NCBI GenBank assembly: GCA_016795145.1
Contig: JAEUII010000391.1
Span: 1 to 39,412 of the forward strand
Direction: 5' to 3'
Source of the DNA: Planctomycetaceae bacterium
GTDB lineage: Bacteria; Planctomycetota; Planctomycetia; Planctomycetales; Planctomycetaceae
Length of the DNA stretch: 39,412 bases
Shown: positions 24,761 to 32,806 of the stretch, piece by piece
Numbering within the stretch: position 1 is the first letter of the stretch
Layout: each line of letters starts with the position of its first letter
The notes under the pieces: generated by a model
Database searches by the model: none
Seen by the model: only the letters and a program-made list of their open reading frames with translations
What the model was told of the DNA's origin: nothing
Position numbers and translations under genes: made by a program

Positions 24761-26539
24761 ATGACCTCCGTCTTTCACCGATTTTTGCCCGGACTTTTCT
24801 CCATTCTTCTTTTGACCGTTGTCGCCCCGACAGGCCTCCAGGCTCAAACCGCGGATGCGCTGCTGGAGGACTTTTTCAACCAGCATCTGGAGCAGTCGTT
24901 CGAAATGCGGCCGCTGGAAGCGACGATGCTCGGTGACCACCGCTTCGACCATCTGGTCGACGACATTTCCCCCGAAGCACGGCGAAAATGGCTGGAGCAT
25001 TACAAGTCACAATTGAAGAAGCTGCCGGAAGCAGTGCCTTATGACAAGCTCAGCCGCAGTGCACAGATTGACTTTGAGATCCTGCGGGATGAACTGATTC
25101 GAAGCATCTGGCTGTCTGAAAACACTCGGCCCTTCGAAGAAGATCCTCGCACCTACGGCAGCTACATCAGCGACAGTGTCTATTCGCTCCTTGTCCAGTC
25201 CACACTGCCAAAAGAGACCAACGTACGAAACGCCATCTCACGCATGCGGGAGATTCCGCGGATCGTTCGAACCGCCAGAGAAACTCTTCGCGATTCACCA
25301 CCGACGATTCTGGAAACGGCGATCCTGCAGAACAAAGGTGCGATCGGGTTCTACGAAAAGGGCATCTTCGAACTCGTTGGCACGACTGACCAGGAAGAAC
25401 AGCTTCGAAGTGTCGCGCGAGACGCCGTTGTGTCACTCAAGGAACACCAGGTCTTTCTGGAAGACAGCCGTCGACTTCGCGCGAACGGTGAATGGCGCCT
25501 TGGGAAACCACTGTTTTCCGAAAAACTTGAACTGGTGCTCGGTGCAGGAATGACGGCCGACCAGGTACTGGCTGACGCGGAAGAAGAGTTCACTCGAGTA
25601 CAGCGGGAGATGTACGTCGTTTCGCGGCAGCTCTGGAGTCACTACTTTCCCGACAAGGTCCTGCCAGTCGACGATGAAGCCGGGCGACGCGAAACGATTT
25701 CTCTGGTGACCGCCGCTGTCAGCAAAGAACACGGCAAGCCGGAAGAACTCGTCGATGACGCTCGTGCAACGGCCGGCAAGATCAAGGACTTCATTCGTGC
25801 TCGCGACATCCTGCGACTGCCTGAACCGGATCGCTGCCAGATCATCGAGATGCCGGAATTCCGTCGTGGCAATTCACTGGCGTACCTTGATCCTGCGCTT
25901 CCGCTGGATCCAAAGGGCATCAGTTCTTACGCCGTCAGTCCTCCTCCTGCCGATTGGGGTGCCGATCGTGTGCGGAGTTTTCTGGAAGAGTACAACGATC
26001 ACATGCTTCAGGTTCTGACGATTCATGAGGCGTATCCAGGTCACTATGTGCAGCTTGAATATTCGAATCGTTGTCCGTCGAAGATTCGGCGAATCCTCCA
26101 GTCTGGTGTCTTCATTGAAGGCTGGGCCGTGTACACCGAGCAAATGATGCTCGATCAGGGTTACGGCGAAGGCAGTCTGCAGCTTCGATTGAACCAGCTG
26201 AAGTTCTATCTGCGTGCCGTTGCCAATGCGATTCTGGATCACCGCATGCACTGCACATCCATGACGGATGACGAAGCGTATGACTTCCTGACGAAGGGAG
26301 CGTACCAGTCCGAAGGCGAAGCACGCCTTAAGATCATTCGCGCCAAGCAAAGCTCAACGCAGCTCAGCACCTACTTCGTCGGACGCATGGCTCACTATCG
26401 CCTGCGTCAGGAAATCCAGAAGGAAATGGGAGCCAGTTTTGAGCTCGGTCGCTTCCATGAAGCCGTGCTGGATCATGGTTCCGTGCCCATGAAGTACCTG
26501 CCGGAACTGGTCCGGACTCGCCTGAAGGCACCTCGATAG
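24761..26539 (+). CDS. Secreted DUF885 zinc metallopeptidase-like protein
   Basis: 592 aa with a signal peptide (about 1-28, GLQA|QTADALL). The helical DUF885 body contains the zinc site H-E-A-Y-P-G-H (His422, Glu423, His428) and, 25 residues on, IEGWAVYTEQMMLD, where Glu453 would be the third ligand. GNSLAYLDPALP is a further family mark. DUF885 resembles the M2/M32 gluzincin peptidases, with the second His five residues after the first Glu rather than the usual spacing. The likely role is cleavage of exported or imported peptides in the periplasm; the substrate is unknown. The SGNH hydrolase follows after 126 bases. Confidence 0.9.
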   Translation: MTSVFHRFLPGLFSILLLTVVAPTGLQAQTADALLEDFFNQHLEQSFEMRPLEATMLGDHRFDHLVDDISPEARRKWLEHYKSQLKKLPEAVPYDKLSRSAQIDFEILRDELIRSIWLSENTRPFEEDPRTYGSYISDSVYSLLVQSTLPKETNVRNAISRMREIPRIVRTARETLRDSPPTILETAILQNKGAIGFYEKGIFELVGTTDQEEQLRSVARDAVVSLKEHQVFLEDSRRLRANGEWRLGKPLFSEKLELVLGAGMTADQVLADAEEEFTRVQREMYVVSRQLWSHYFPDKVLPVDDEAGRRETISLVTAAVSKEHGKPEELVDDARATAGKIKDFIRARDILRLPEPDRCQIIEMPEFRRGNSLAYLDPALPLDPKGISSYAVSPPPADWGADRVRSFLEEYNDHMLQVLTIHEAYPGHYVQLEYSNRCPSKIRRILQSGVFIEGWAVYTEQMMLDQGYGEGSLQLRLNQLKFYLRAVANAILDHRMHCTSMTDDEAYDFLTKGAYQSEGEARLKIIRAKQSSTQLSTYFVGRMAHYRLRQEIQKEMGASFELGRFHEAVLDHGSVPMKYLPELVRTRLKAPR

Positions 26540-26665
26540 GTAACCGTGTAGCGCTAGGAAGACGTCAAAATCGGTCTTCTGGACTGTGTGCTGGACGTGT
26601 TAACATCCTGCTCACAGTCCGGCAGGACCGTTTGCCGGGCGGACGAATTGACCAGGGATGGATGT

Positions 26666-27457
26666 ATGCGTCTTGTACAACTATTGCTCAGTCCCATTCG
26701 CCGACTGATGATCCGACGCAATTCGACCATCCACTGTATCGGGGACAGCCATAGTTCATTCTTCTCCGGTCAGGATACGATGCAGGATGAATGGCCGAAG
26801 CGATCGAAGAATCGCTGGCCGTTCTTTCGCGCCTACCGACTTGGTCCGGCACTGGCGTACAACCTGATCCGCAGCGGTACAACTTCGCGCGGGCGAGAGA
26901 AAATGGTGGCGGTGCTTGCGGGGATTCCCAAAGGCGAACGCATTCTTTTGTGCTACGGCGAAATTGATTGCCGGGCTCATCTTCTGAAGCAGGCTCAGGC
27001 AAAATCGGTTGCTCCTGAAAGCCTGGTGGAAGAGTGCGTGGACCGTTACATGCAGGCGGTCCTGGATGTTCGACAGCGAGGCTACAACGTGATGGTCTGG
27101 AATGTTGTGCCTCCAACAACGCTGACGGGCGACGAGTGGGCATTCCCTGTCTCTGGTTCGTTCGAAGACCGCATGAAGGTGACTCGTTGCTTCAATAAGT
27201 GTCTTTCAGAAGCATGCAGCAGGGCAGGGATCCCTTTTGTCTCCATCTTTGATCAGTTGCTGGGGCAGGATGGTACGCCGGACCATCGCTACTTCTCCGA
27301 TCGCATCCATCTGAGTTCCGAAGCGATCCAGTTCGCTGTCGCAGAACTCCGAAAATTGTGCCCGGAGATTTCATTTGCAGCCTGGGATAAATCAACAGGG
27401 GCCGCGGTCGTTGACACGCCGGCAAGCCTGCCGGACTCAAAGTCTCGCGCTGCCTGA
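26666..27457 (+). CDS. SGNH/GDSL-type hydrolase
   Basis: 263 aa from ATG 26666; the frame is open from 26588 but the upstream part lacks family likeness. Block I is IHCIGDSHSSFFSG with the likely nucleophile Ser28 (GDSH instead of GDSL). The oxyanion region has LLCYGEIDCRAHL where many relatives have G-x-N-D. The closing block SDRIHLS supplies Asp212 and His215. There is no signal peptide, so it is probably cytoplasmic. SGNH enzymes cleave esters of lipids or of O-acetylated sugars; the GDSH variant often sits with sugar- or capsule-related genes. The last 25 residues are Ala/Ser-rich and look disordered. Convergent with the next gene, 58 bases away. Confidence 0.82.
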   Translation: MRLVQLLLSPIRRLMIRRNSTIHCIGDSHSSFFSGQDTMQDEWPKRSKNRWPFFRAYRLGPALAYNLIRSGTTSRGREKMVAVLAGIPKGERILLCYGEIDCRAHLLKQAQAKSVAPESLVEECVDRYMQAVLDVRQRGYNVMVWNVVPPTTLTGDEWAFPVSGSFEDRMKVTRCFNKCLSEACSRAGIPFVSIFDQLLGQDGTPDHRYFSDRIHLSSEAIQFAVAELRKLCPEISFAAWDKSTGAAVVDTPASLPDSKSRAA

Positions 27458-27475
27458 TCAGACAGGAAGTTCCTT

Positions 27476-27494
27476 CGGCCCGCAGTCAGGGCCG
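27476..27494. terminator. Possible hairpin between two convergent genes
   Basis: CGGCCC, seven-base loop, GGGCCG in the 58-base spacer between the SGNH gene and the TIGR02603-type gene. No T-run follows on either strand, so termination is only a guess from position. Confidence 0.3.
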
Positions 27495-27515
27495 TACAAC
27501 GTTCGAATCGCTGCG

Positions 27516-28772
27516 TTATTCTTCAGTGTCGCCAGCAGGTTCAGCGTGCGGTTTTGGAATTCCTTCAACCGACGTCAGGAAGGAAAACAACTGCTGGATC
27601 TCGGCTTCTGAAAGCGGCTCCAGAGTCCCCGCAGGCATGTTCGAAACTCGCTGCGGCGTCATCGATTCAACATCGGCCTTTGGGAACTCCTGACGTTCAG
27701 CCTTCGAGTTCACTACGGCGAGTGCCCCGTCGGTTCCCGGCTGAAGCAGCCCGGAGAAAACTCTGCCATCCTTCAGAGCCACAGTCACAGTCGGATATTC
27801 TTCGTGAAGGTCATGGGATGGATACAGCAGATCCATCAGAATTTCTTCCTTCTGCTTACGCCAGCCGAGCGTCGTGAGATCCGGTCCAGCCAGTGATCCA
27901 GTCGCGCCTCGCTTGTGGCATTTGTTGCAGCCCGCTTTCTCAAACACTGCTGCACCAGCCTTTGTCAGTTCCGCTGAAGAGTGAGCCGAATGAACCACAC
28001 CGGCGAGACGCTCATGAGTCCAGGTCGCACCTGCCTGATCCATCGGCCACGACGCATCCGGTGATTCCGGATGTTCCTTTCGAAACCACTCCTGGTACTG
28101 AGCCAGCGTCCATGTTGCTTTACCACGAGGTGTCCCGGTCCAGTGCTTCAACAATGCGGCCGCATGCTGCTGTTCCGCTTCTGGCAATCGAATACCGATC
28201 AGAATCACTCGACGCACCCAGTGAGACTTATTCGCGCGAGGGCGAAATCGCTGCAGTGACTTCATTACTGACACAGCATCATCGCCGGCAACAACATCCA
28301 GAGACCGTACCATGAATCTCCAGTCCTGCAGATCGGTCGGATGAATAGCCGTTGACTGGCTCAGCGCCCAGGCCGCCATCGCACGTCGCTCCGGGTCGTT
28401 TTCAAAGACCGATCGAACATGCGCCAGAGCAGTTTCGGATCCCGACAAAGCCAGGGCCTTCAGGATCTCGCGGCAGACTTTCTGACTCTCGGAGTTCGAG
28501 TCAGTCGAAAGTTCCAGATCGATCATGATGAGTCGAATGTGCTGAGCCGGATCATTCTGAGCGAGGAGTTCCGTTGCTTCTTTTCGCAATGCCATGTCAC
28601 GATCGCTTTGCGGTGACGTGGTTGCCGGTGTGTCCTGTGCATTCACGGAACTCGCGACACCCATCGTGCAGAAGCAGATGAAAGTGATCACAGCTGGCCT
28701 GACGAAACTTAGGGAGGGAAGGATGCCCGCAAACGCGTTTCGTGAGTATTCAGCCACTGGATTTCCTTCCAT
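27516..28772 (-). CDS. Exported cytochrome-c-like protein, Pirellula/Verrucomicrobium haem-binding type (TIGR02603-like)
   Basis: 418 aa from ATG 28772 with a signal segment (about 20-45, SSVNA|QDTP). Residues 60-230 are alpha-helical and HEAT-like (LAHVRSVFENDPERRAMAAWALSQS). Residues 265-400 are a class I cytochrome domain with the haem motif C-N-K-C-H (282-286) and following RGATGSLAGPDLTTLGWR. The late strand KDGRVFSGLL and the probable axial Met in RVSNMPAGTLEPLSEAEIQQL complete the typical layout of this planctomycete/verrucomicrobial group. It would carry electrons or bind haem outside the cytoplasm; its partner is unknown. The acidic tail ends AEPAGDTEE. Confidence 0.9.
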   Translation of the reverse strand: MEGNPVAEYSRNAFAGILPSLSFVRPAVITFICFCTMGVASSVNAQDTPATTSPQSDRDMALRKEATELLAQNDPAQHIRLIMIDLELSTDSNSESQKVCREILKALALSGSETALAHVRSVFENDPERRAMAAWALSQSTAIHPTDLQDWRFMVRSLDVVAGDDAVSVMKSLQRFRPRANKSHWVRRVILIGIRLPEAEQQHAAALLKHWTGTPRGKATWTLAQYQEWFRKEHPESPDASWPMDQAGATWTHERLAGVVHSAHSSAELTKAGAAVFEKAGCNKCHKRGATGSLAGPDLTTLGWRKQKEEILMDLLYPSHDLHEEYPTVTVALKDGRVFSGLLQPGTDGALAVVNSKAERQEFPKADVESMTPQRVSNMPAGTLEPLSEAEIQQLFSFLTSVEGIPKPHAEPAGDTEE

Positions 28773-28922
28773 TTGTAACCGTCAGGAATTTGAGTCGGCA
28801 GCAATCTCAGATGCCGCCGACCAGAACATCGGGCGTTGGGATGCCAGAGCAGAAAGGGTATTGCGCCGATTTTTGGATGTCGAATGAATTACCGAGCTCT
28901 CCGAAGGGAAGCGTCAATTTGT

Positions 28923-28948
28923 GAGCCGCGAGGCGTTAGCCGCGGGTT
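28923..28948. repeat. Palindromic dispersed repeat of the 'GAGCC...GCGTTAGCC...GGTT' type
   Basis: CCGCG-a-GGC-gtta-GCC-GCGG forms a stem with one bulge. The form GAGCC(N)GGCGTTAGCC(N)GGTT is a scattered intergenic repeat in planctomycete genomes (general knowledge). A related shorter element lies at 39059-39085, and the 21-nt repeats at 31230, 31360 and 31441 share the GAGCC...GCGCTAGCC frame. Confidence 0.65.
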
Positions 28949-29129
28949 ATGCAATCGCGCGGAACTGAGTCGGTTTGATGTTCACTGGCGGCTATTGCCT
29001 TGCCGCTCACGTTTGCTTGTGATCGGTGCCAATTCTGATCGCTTGACCCTAAGATCTGCTCTCTGAGTTTCGTGCGGCCATCTCAACTCGCGGCGTCAGC
29101 GACGAATCGTTGTGGACAACGGATCGATT

Positions 29130-29161
29130 GATTCCTCACTGACGTTTCGGGTTGTGAAGCG
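29130..29161 (-). repeat. Dispersed 32-nt repeat, copy 2 (inverted relative to copy 1)
   Basis: Contains CCTCACTGACGTTTCGGGTT, the exact reverse complement of the core at 8692-8723. It ends at the possible GTG start (29161) of the propeller-membrane gene, about 30 bases before the preferred ATG. Confidence 0.7.
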
Positions 29162-29190
29162 TGCGCCTTCCATTCCTGTTGCGACAAACC

Positions 29191-31221
29191 ATGAAACATC
29201 CTCACCTTCATTGGTTCCTTTCGCGATGGCTGCTGCCGGTCTGTGTTTGCACGCTCATTGGCGCGATGGACCACCCGCGAGTTCGCGCGGAGGACAAGTT
29301 CGACTGGCCTGGAATTCGCGGCCCGGAATGGAACGGGATCTCGCGTGAGACTGGCATTGTTGATTCATGGCCGAAGGAAGGTCCTCCCGTTTTGTGGACT
29401 CGTCAGCTCGGCCAGGGCTATTCATCGTTTGTTGCCTGGGACGATCGCATCGCGACACAGTATCAAAGTCTCAGCGGTCAGTATGTGATCTGCATGAATG
29501 CGGACACGGGCGAGACGATTTGGGAGTATCGCTATGACTGGCCCTACGATCCCGCGGGTGTCTATCCCGGACCGCGATCAACGCCGACGTACCATGAAGA
29601 CAAGCTCTACTTTGCGAGTCCTGCGGGACTTGTCGGATGCCTGAGTGCAAAGACTGGGACGCTCTTGTGGTCTGTGAAACTGGCGGAGCAGTTCAAGTGT
29701 GAGCTAACTGGCTTTGGGTACTCCTGCACACCGACTCTGGTTGACGGGATGGTGATCCTTCCTGTCGGAGCAAAGGGCGCCAGCATGGTGGCTCTCGACG
29801 CAAAGACCGGAGCCGTGAAGTGGCAGGCCGGGAATGATGCCGGCAGTTACTCACCCGCATTTCCGATCTCACTTGAAGGGCGGCCTTTGGTCCTTGGATA
29901 CCTGGAGAACGTCCTCGTCTGTCACGATCGAGTGACCGGCGAAGTGCTTTGGCGGCATCAGCTCTCACAGGGCTATGACGAACATTCTTCGTGGCCTCTG
30001 TATCGTGAACCGCACCTCTGGATTTCCAGCCCGTTTCGTCAGGGATCGGAACTTCTGGAACTTTCGAGCGATCCCGAGAACCCCGTTAAGTCCCTCAGCA
30101 AACGTGAATTGATGTCCAACGATATCTTCTCCAGCGTTCTGGTCGATGGAGCAATCTACGGATTTGATGTTCGGGATCCCCAGGCGAAGACTCATCGCAC
30201 AACACGCGGGATTTTTCGCTGCATCGATTTTGAAACGGGTCAAGAATACTGGTCGATTGGCGATGGCCAGATTGTTCGGGAGAACTCAAGCGTCGGAAGG
30301 ACAAAGACAGCGAATGGCGAAGTACCGAACATTGGTCACGCGACGGTCATCGCGGCCGGCGGCAAACTGATTCTTTTCAATGACCTCGGCGAACTGATCC
30401 TCGCCCGCGCCACGACGGAACGGTATGAAGAGCTTGCTCGAGTCTCTGTGCTTGGAGGCGAGATCTGCTGGACGCAACCCGCTCTGAGTCGAGGCCGGTT
30501 GTTCGTTCGAAACCAAAATCAGGCGGCCTGTCTCTTTCTGGGTGCTCCGGAGACTCTTGAGCAGGAAGCTCGATCACGTGCCGTCACCACCGCCGAGATT
30601 CCTCAGGCCGAGTACTTCGACTGGGCCGGCGTGATCCTTGGCGTCGAACCCGAATACGCCTTCGACCTTCCATCGTCCACCTGGCTACGGCGCTGGTTCC
30701 TGATTTGTCTGGCTGGCATCATGGGAGGCAGTCTGTTCGTTGTCGCTGCTGTCCAAATGATTCCCTGGTTTCGGCGATCGTCGGGGACGTTGCAGGAGAC
30801 CGTCTACTGGGGAATCGTCTTCATCGCCGGTGCATGCGGCACGACGTATCTGAGCATGTTGATGAAGGACTTCACCTTCACATGGCCGGTTTGTTTGTTC
30901 GCTGCGTTTCAGGTGTTTGTGAATCGAGTGACGCTGAAACATCAGCAACTGACCAGGCGGAACTGGAAGGTCTCAGGAACAGTCTGTCTGGTGTTTATCG
31001 CCGTGTGTCTTTTTTACTTTCTGATTTGCCGCCGACTGAGTCTTGTTTTTGAATGGGTCTTCCTTGTCGGCTTCCCTGGAGCGGTTCCGTTCTCCCTCGC
31101 AGCGACTCACCTGTTTGCCACTCGCCGCTTTCATTTCGCGTGGAAAGTGTTCGCCACCGCGCTGGCCTTTGCCGCCTTCTACTGGTCGTCGATTGTGTTC
31201 ATGCACGCCTGGGTGCGATAA
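29191..31221 (+). CDS. PQQ-type beta-propeller fused to six membrane helices
   Basis: 676 aa from ATG 29191 (a GTG at 29161 would add ten residues). The signal segment ends about residue 33 (PRVRA|EDKF). Residues 35-480 are a PQQ-like propeller: opening WPGIRGPEWNGIS, then blades with MNADTGETIWEY, LSAKTGTLLWSV, LDAKTGAVKWQA, HDRVTGEVLWRH and IDFETGQEYWSI. From about residue 500 come six hydrophobic helices (from WFLICLAGIMGGSLFVVAAV to VFATALAFAAFYWSSIVFMH). The propeller should lie outside the inner membrane, tethered by the helix bundle. A propeller with a C-terminal helix bundle differs from the plain secreted form at 18823-20076. No catalytic motif is visible. Its last 60 bases have a decayed copy just downstream. 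Confidence 0.9.
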   Translation: MKHPHLHWFLSRWLLPVCVCTLIGAMDHPRVRAEDKFDWPGIRGPEWNGISRETGIVDSWPKEGPPVLWTRQLGQGYSSFVAWDDRIATQYQSLSGQYVICMNADTGETIWEYRYDWPYDPAGVYPGPRSTPTYHEDKLYFASPAGLVGCLSAKTGTLLWSVKLAEQFKCELTGFGYSCTPTLVDGMVILPVGAKGASMVALDAKTGAVKWQAGNDAGSYSPAFPISLEGRPLVLGYLENVLVCHDRVTGEVLWRHQLSQGYDEHSSWPLYREPHLWISSPFRQGSELLELSSDPENPVKSLSKRELMSNDIFSSVLVDGAIYGFDVRDPQAKTHRTTRGIFRCIDFETGQEYWSIGDGQIVRENSSVGRTKTANGEVPNIGHATVIAAGGKLILFNDLGELILARATTERYEELARVSVLGGEICWTQPALSRGRLFVRNQNQAACLFLGAPETLEQEARSRAVTTAEIPQAEYFDWAGVILGVEPEYAFDLPSSTWLRRWFLICLAGIMGGSLFVVAAVQMIPWFRRSSGTLQETVYWGIVFIAGACGTTYLSMLMKDFTFTWPVCLFAAFQVFVNRVTLKHQQLTRRNWKVSGTVCLVFIAVCLFYFLICRRLSLVFEWVFLVGFPGAVPFSLAATHLFATRRFHFAWKVFATALAFAAFYWSSIVFMHAWVR

Positions 31222-31229
31222 GTACAACT

Positions 31230-31250
31230 GAGCCTGAGGCGCTAGCCGAT
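31230..31250 (+). repeat. 21-nt repeat, copy 1
   Basis: Begins GAGCCTGAGGCGCTAGCC and ends GAT; identical to 31360-31380 and, inverted, to 31441-31461. It lies nine bases after the stop of the propeller-membrane gene and is followed by a run of five T. Confidence 0.85.
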
Positions 31251-31290
31251 TTTTGCTCCGCATGTGAGCCGCAAATTGTACATGGGCTCA

Positions 31291-31348
31291 CCTTTGCTGC
31301 CTTCCATTGGTGATCGGTCGCGTTCATGCACGTCTGGGTGCAGTGACA
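31291..31348 (+). pseudogene. Decayed copy of the 3' end of the propeller-membrane gene
   Basis: In frame this reads TFAAFHW*SVAFMHVWVQ*, matching the gene's own ending AFAAFYWSSIVFMHAWVR* (31166-31221) with one internal TGA. The two copies are about 125-130 bases apart, and the 21-nt repeat and a TTTTT...CCGCATGT stretch follow each. This is either a tandem duplication of the gene's tail or the last remnant of a deleted tandem paralogue. Confidence 0.75.
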
Positions 31349-31359
31349 AGCTCGTTCCT

Positions 31360-31380
31360 GAGCCTGAGGCGCTAGCCGAT
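31360..31380 (+). repeat. 21-nt repeat, copy 2
   Basis: Identical to copy 1 and in the same position relative to the duplicated gene tail, followed by a run of seven T. With copy 3 it forms an inverted repeat with a 60-base loop. Confidence 0.85.
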
Positions 31381-31440
31381 TTTTTTCCGCATGTCCGCCA
31401 GAAGTTCTGCACAGCCTCCCGCGCCATGGTCCTGTGGGTT

Positions 31441-31461
31441 ATCGGCTAGCGCCTCAGGCTC
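31441..31461 (-). repeat. 21-nt repeat, copy 3 (inverted)
   Basis: Perfect reverse complement of copies 1 and 2, ending 34 bases before the stop of the convergent YdjM-like gene. The paired copies 2 and 3 could form a long-stem hairpin that ends transcripts from both sides. Confidence 0.85.
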
Positions 31462-31495
31462 AGAATCCAGCAGGAGAAACTTCGTCACGCGCTCA

Positions 31496-31993
31496 TCATG
31501 GTTCTCGCATCAGCAACCACAGAATCAGCCCAAAGAAGCCACTCGCGGCGAGAAGAATGTGCAGGAGACCTACTCCGATGAGTCCAGCCAGTGAGTTGCC
31601 CAGGGCGAATGGCCAGAACGGATGCATGTCCGCGTGCATCAGGCTGTCGAGGAATACGTGCGATACTCCACCGATAACTCCTGAGACAACGGAGTCAATC
31701 AGCAGGCTTCGCGTCGAAGAATCGGGGCGAATCAGAAATCGTCTGACCAGACCGTTGCGAGAGGTTCTGGTAATCACGAAGTACCAGATGAACGCCGCCA
31801 AGGACCCAATGACTGCACCGCCAATGTACGTATGGCAGAGATGGTGAATTGGCTTCAGGGAAAAACGGAGGCGGTACAGTACCTCACAATCCACCAGGAC
31901 ATTGGCAATGATGAAAGGAATGACCCACGCTCGGTTGGGACATAAGCCTTTCGCAAAGAGAACAGGGCCAAAGTGGAATGGTGTGAACGGAAT
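31496..31993 (-). CDS. YdjM/metal-dependent-hydrolase-like membrane protein, apparently starting at ATT
   Basis: Read from ATT 31993, the product is 165 aa. The N-terminus (I/M)PFTPFHFGPVLFAKGL, then FIIANVLVDCEVLYRLRF and PIHHLCHTYIGGAVIG, match a known family of small membrane proteins whose members begin MPFTPFH. Conserved HVFLDSLMHADMHPFWPF (His/Asp-rich, possible metal site) lies at about 116-133, and about four membrane helices are visible. No ATG, GTG or TTG occurs in frame between the upstream TAA (32014-32012) and the conserved start. The nearest standard start, GTG 31894, would remove the first 33 conserved residues. So either ATT is used or the start codon has mutated. Function of the family is not established. 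Confidence 0.78.
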   Translation of the reverse strand: MPFTPFHFGPVLFAKGLCPNRAWVIPFIIANVLVDCEVLYRLRFSLKPIHHLCHTYIGGAVIGSLAAFIWYFVITRTSRNGLVRRFLIRPDSSTRSLLIDSVVSGVIGGVSHVFLDSLMHADMHPFWPFALGNSLAGLIGVGLLHILLAASGFFGLILWLLMREP

Positions 31994-32055
31994 GGCAAGA
32001 GTCTTTCGTTAATTGGTTGGCTCGGTCTGGTTGTATCGGGCAGTCACTCAGTTGT

Positions 32056-32394
32056 TCATTCTCGATTCTCCATTTCCCGCTTTCCATTGTCGCGAAGCGT
32101 CAGTTCCACTTCTCGACGTAATTCTTCGCGATCGGGCAGGTAAGACTGAAGGCTCCGGGACTTTGGGAATTCGAAGACAAACGGATCAGGCAGCCGATCA
32201 GACGGCTGATCGATCACTTGGCCGTGTTGAGCAAGCTGCAGAATCGAGTCCTTATCTTTGCCCGCGGCTAGGCGGAAAAATAGCGAGGAATTCTCTTGCC
32301 GCTGGAGTTCTCCAACGGTCCATTTTGCCCTCACACGCTACTACTCGTAATAGCTGCGCCTCAAGGGATCATCAACCTTCAGTAGTTCGAAGCA
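32056..32394 (-). pseudogene. Broken DUF1016 (YhcG-type PDDEXK nuclease) gene
   Basis: Minus-strand translation from 32394 gives CFELLKVDDPLRRSYYE**RVRAKW, running on into TVGELQRQ, SSLFFRLAAGKDKDSILQLA, GQVIDQPSDRLPDPFVFEF. This follows the middle of DUF1016 proteins ('LL.KVxDPxxRxFY...W.VRELxRQ...KDK...LA..GQVI..P.D...DPFVFEFLGL'). Two adjacent TAG codons (32343-32338) interrupt it. After DPFVFEF it jumps to YLPDREELRREVE, which resembles the family's C-terminal end, so the PDDEXK nuclease core seems deleted. The N-terminal half beyond 32394 is not recognisable, and another TAG sits at 32397. Identification is from remembered family consensus. Confidence 0.72.
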
Positions 32395-32806
32395 CTACGC
32401 GGGTACACCTTGAGATCGAAGAACAGAACAGCAACAGCGCGGGATTCCTTAGTGGAATACTTCACTAAGTGTGGTAAGGACATGTGTGAAAGTGGAGTCG
32501 GTAACTCCTGAGATCTGAATTTGGCAGTTTGGTGATCGAGTTAGGCCTCCAGAGGTTTCTTGATGTGGCGTGTTGTGTGACTGTTCGCTAAAAAGACAGT
32601 AACGTCCACAAAACAACTCAAAGAACGACTGCGTGCACATGCCTCCTGGTGCAGGTGTACGCAATTGATGCGCGTCGCGACCGCGCAGCTTTGACGAATC
32701 GAAGACACCATTGTCGCCTGCCGGTATCAGGCGCGACAGGAACAGAAAGTCACAAACTCGCCCGCTGGGTCACGGCCTGCGGCCTGCAAGCTTTGAAAGA
32801 GTGACG
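32395..32806. other. Intergenic stretch upstream of the hybrid kinase
   Basis: About 410 bases with no supported gene; the lost front part of the DUF1016 gene would have lain here on the minus strand. Small inverted repeats are present (GGAGT-cggta-ACTCC near 32491; an imperfect TGTCGCCTG...CAGGCGCGACA at 32712-32738). No clear promoter. Confidence 0.45.

Larger units (their letters stand above)
28773..29190. other. Divergent intergenic region with two repeat elements
   Basis: About 418 bases between the TIGR02603-type gene and the propeller-membrane gene. It holds a palindromic repeat at 28923-28948 and the second copy of the 32-nt repeat at 29130-29161. No clear promoter hexamers or extra gene are visible. 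Confidence 0.5.

Noticed and set aside
32013..32468. A 151-codon plus-strand frame opposite the DUF1016 remnant
   Set aside because: The minus strand carries the recognisable family sequence; the plus frame has no likeness to anything.
32449..32664. A 71-codon minus-strand frame upstream of the DUF1016 remnant
   Set aside because: Checked as a possible N-terminal part of that gene; it shows no DUF1016 likeness and is not in a matching position.
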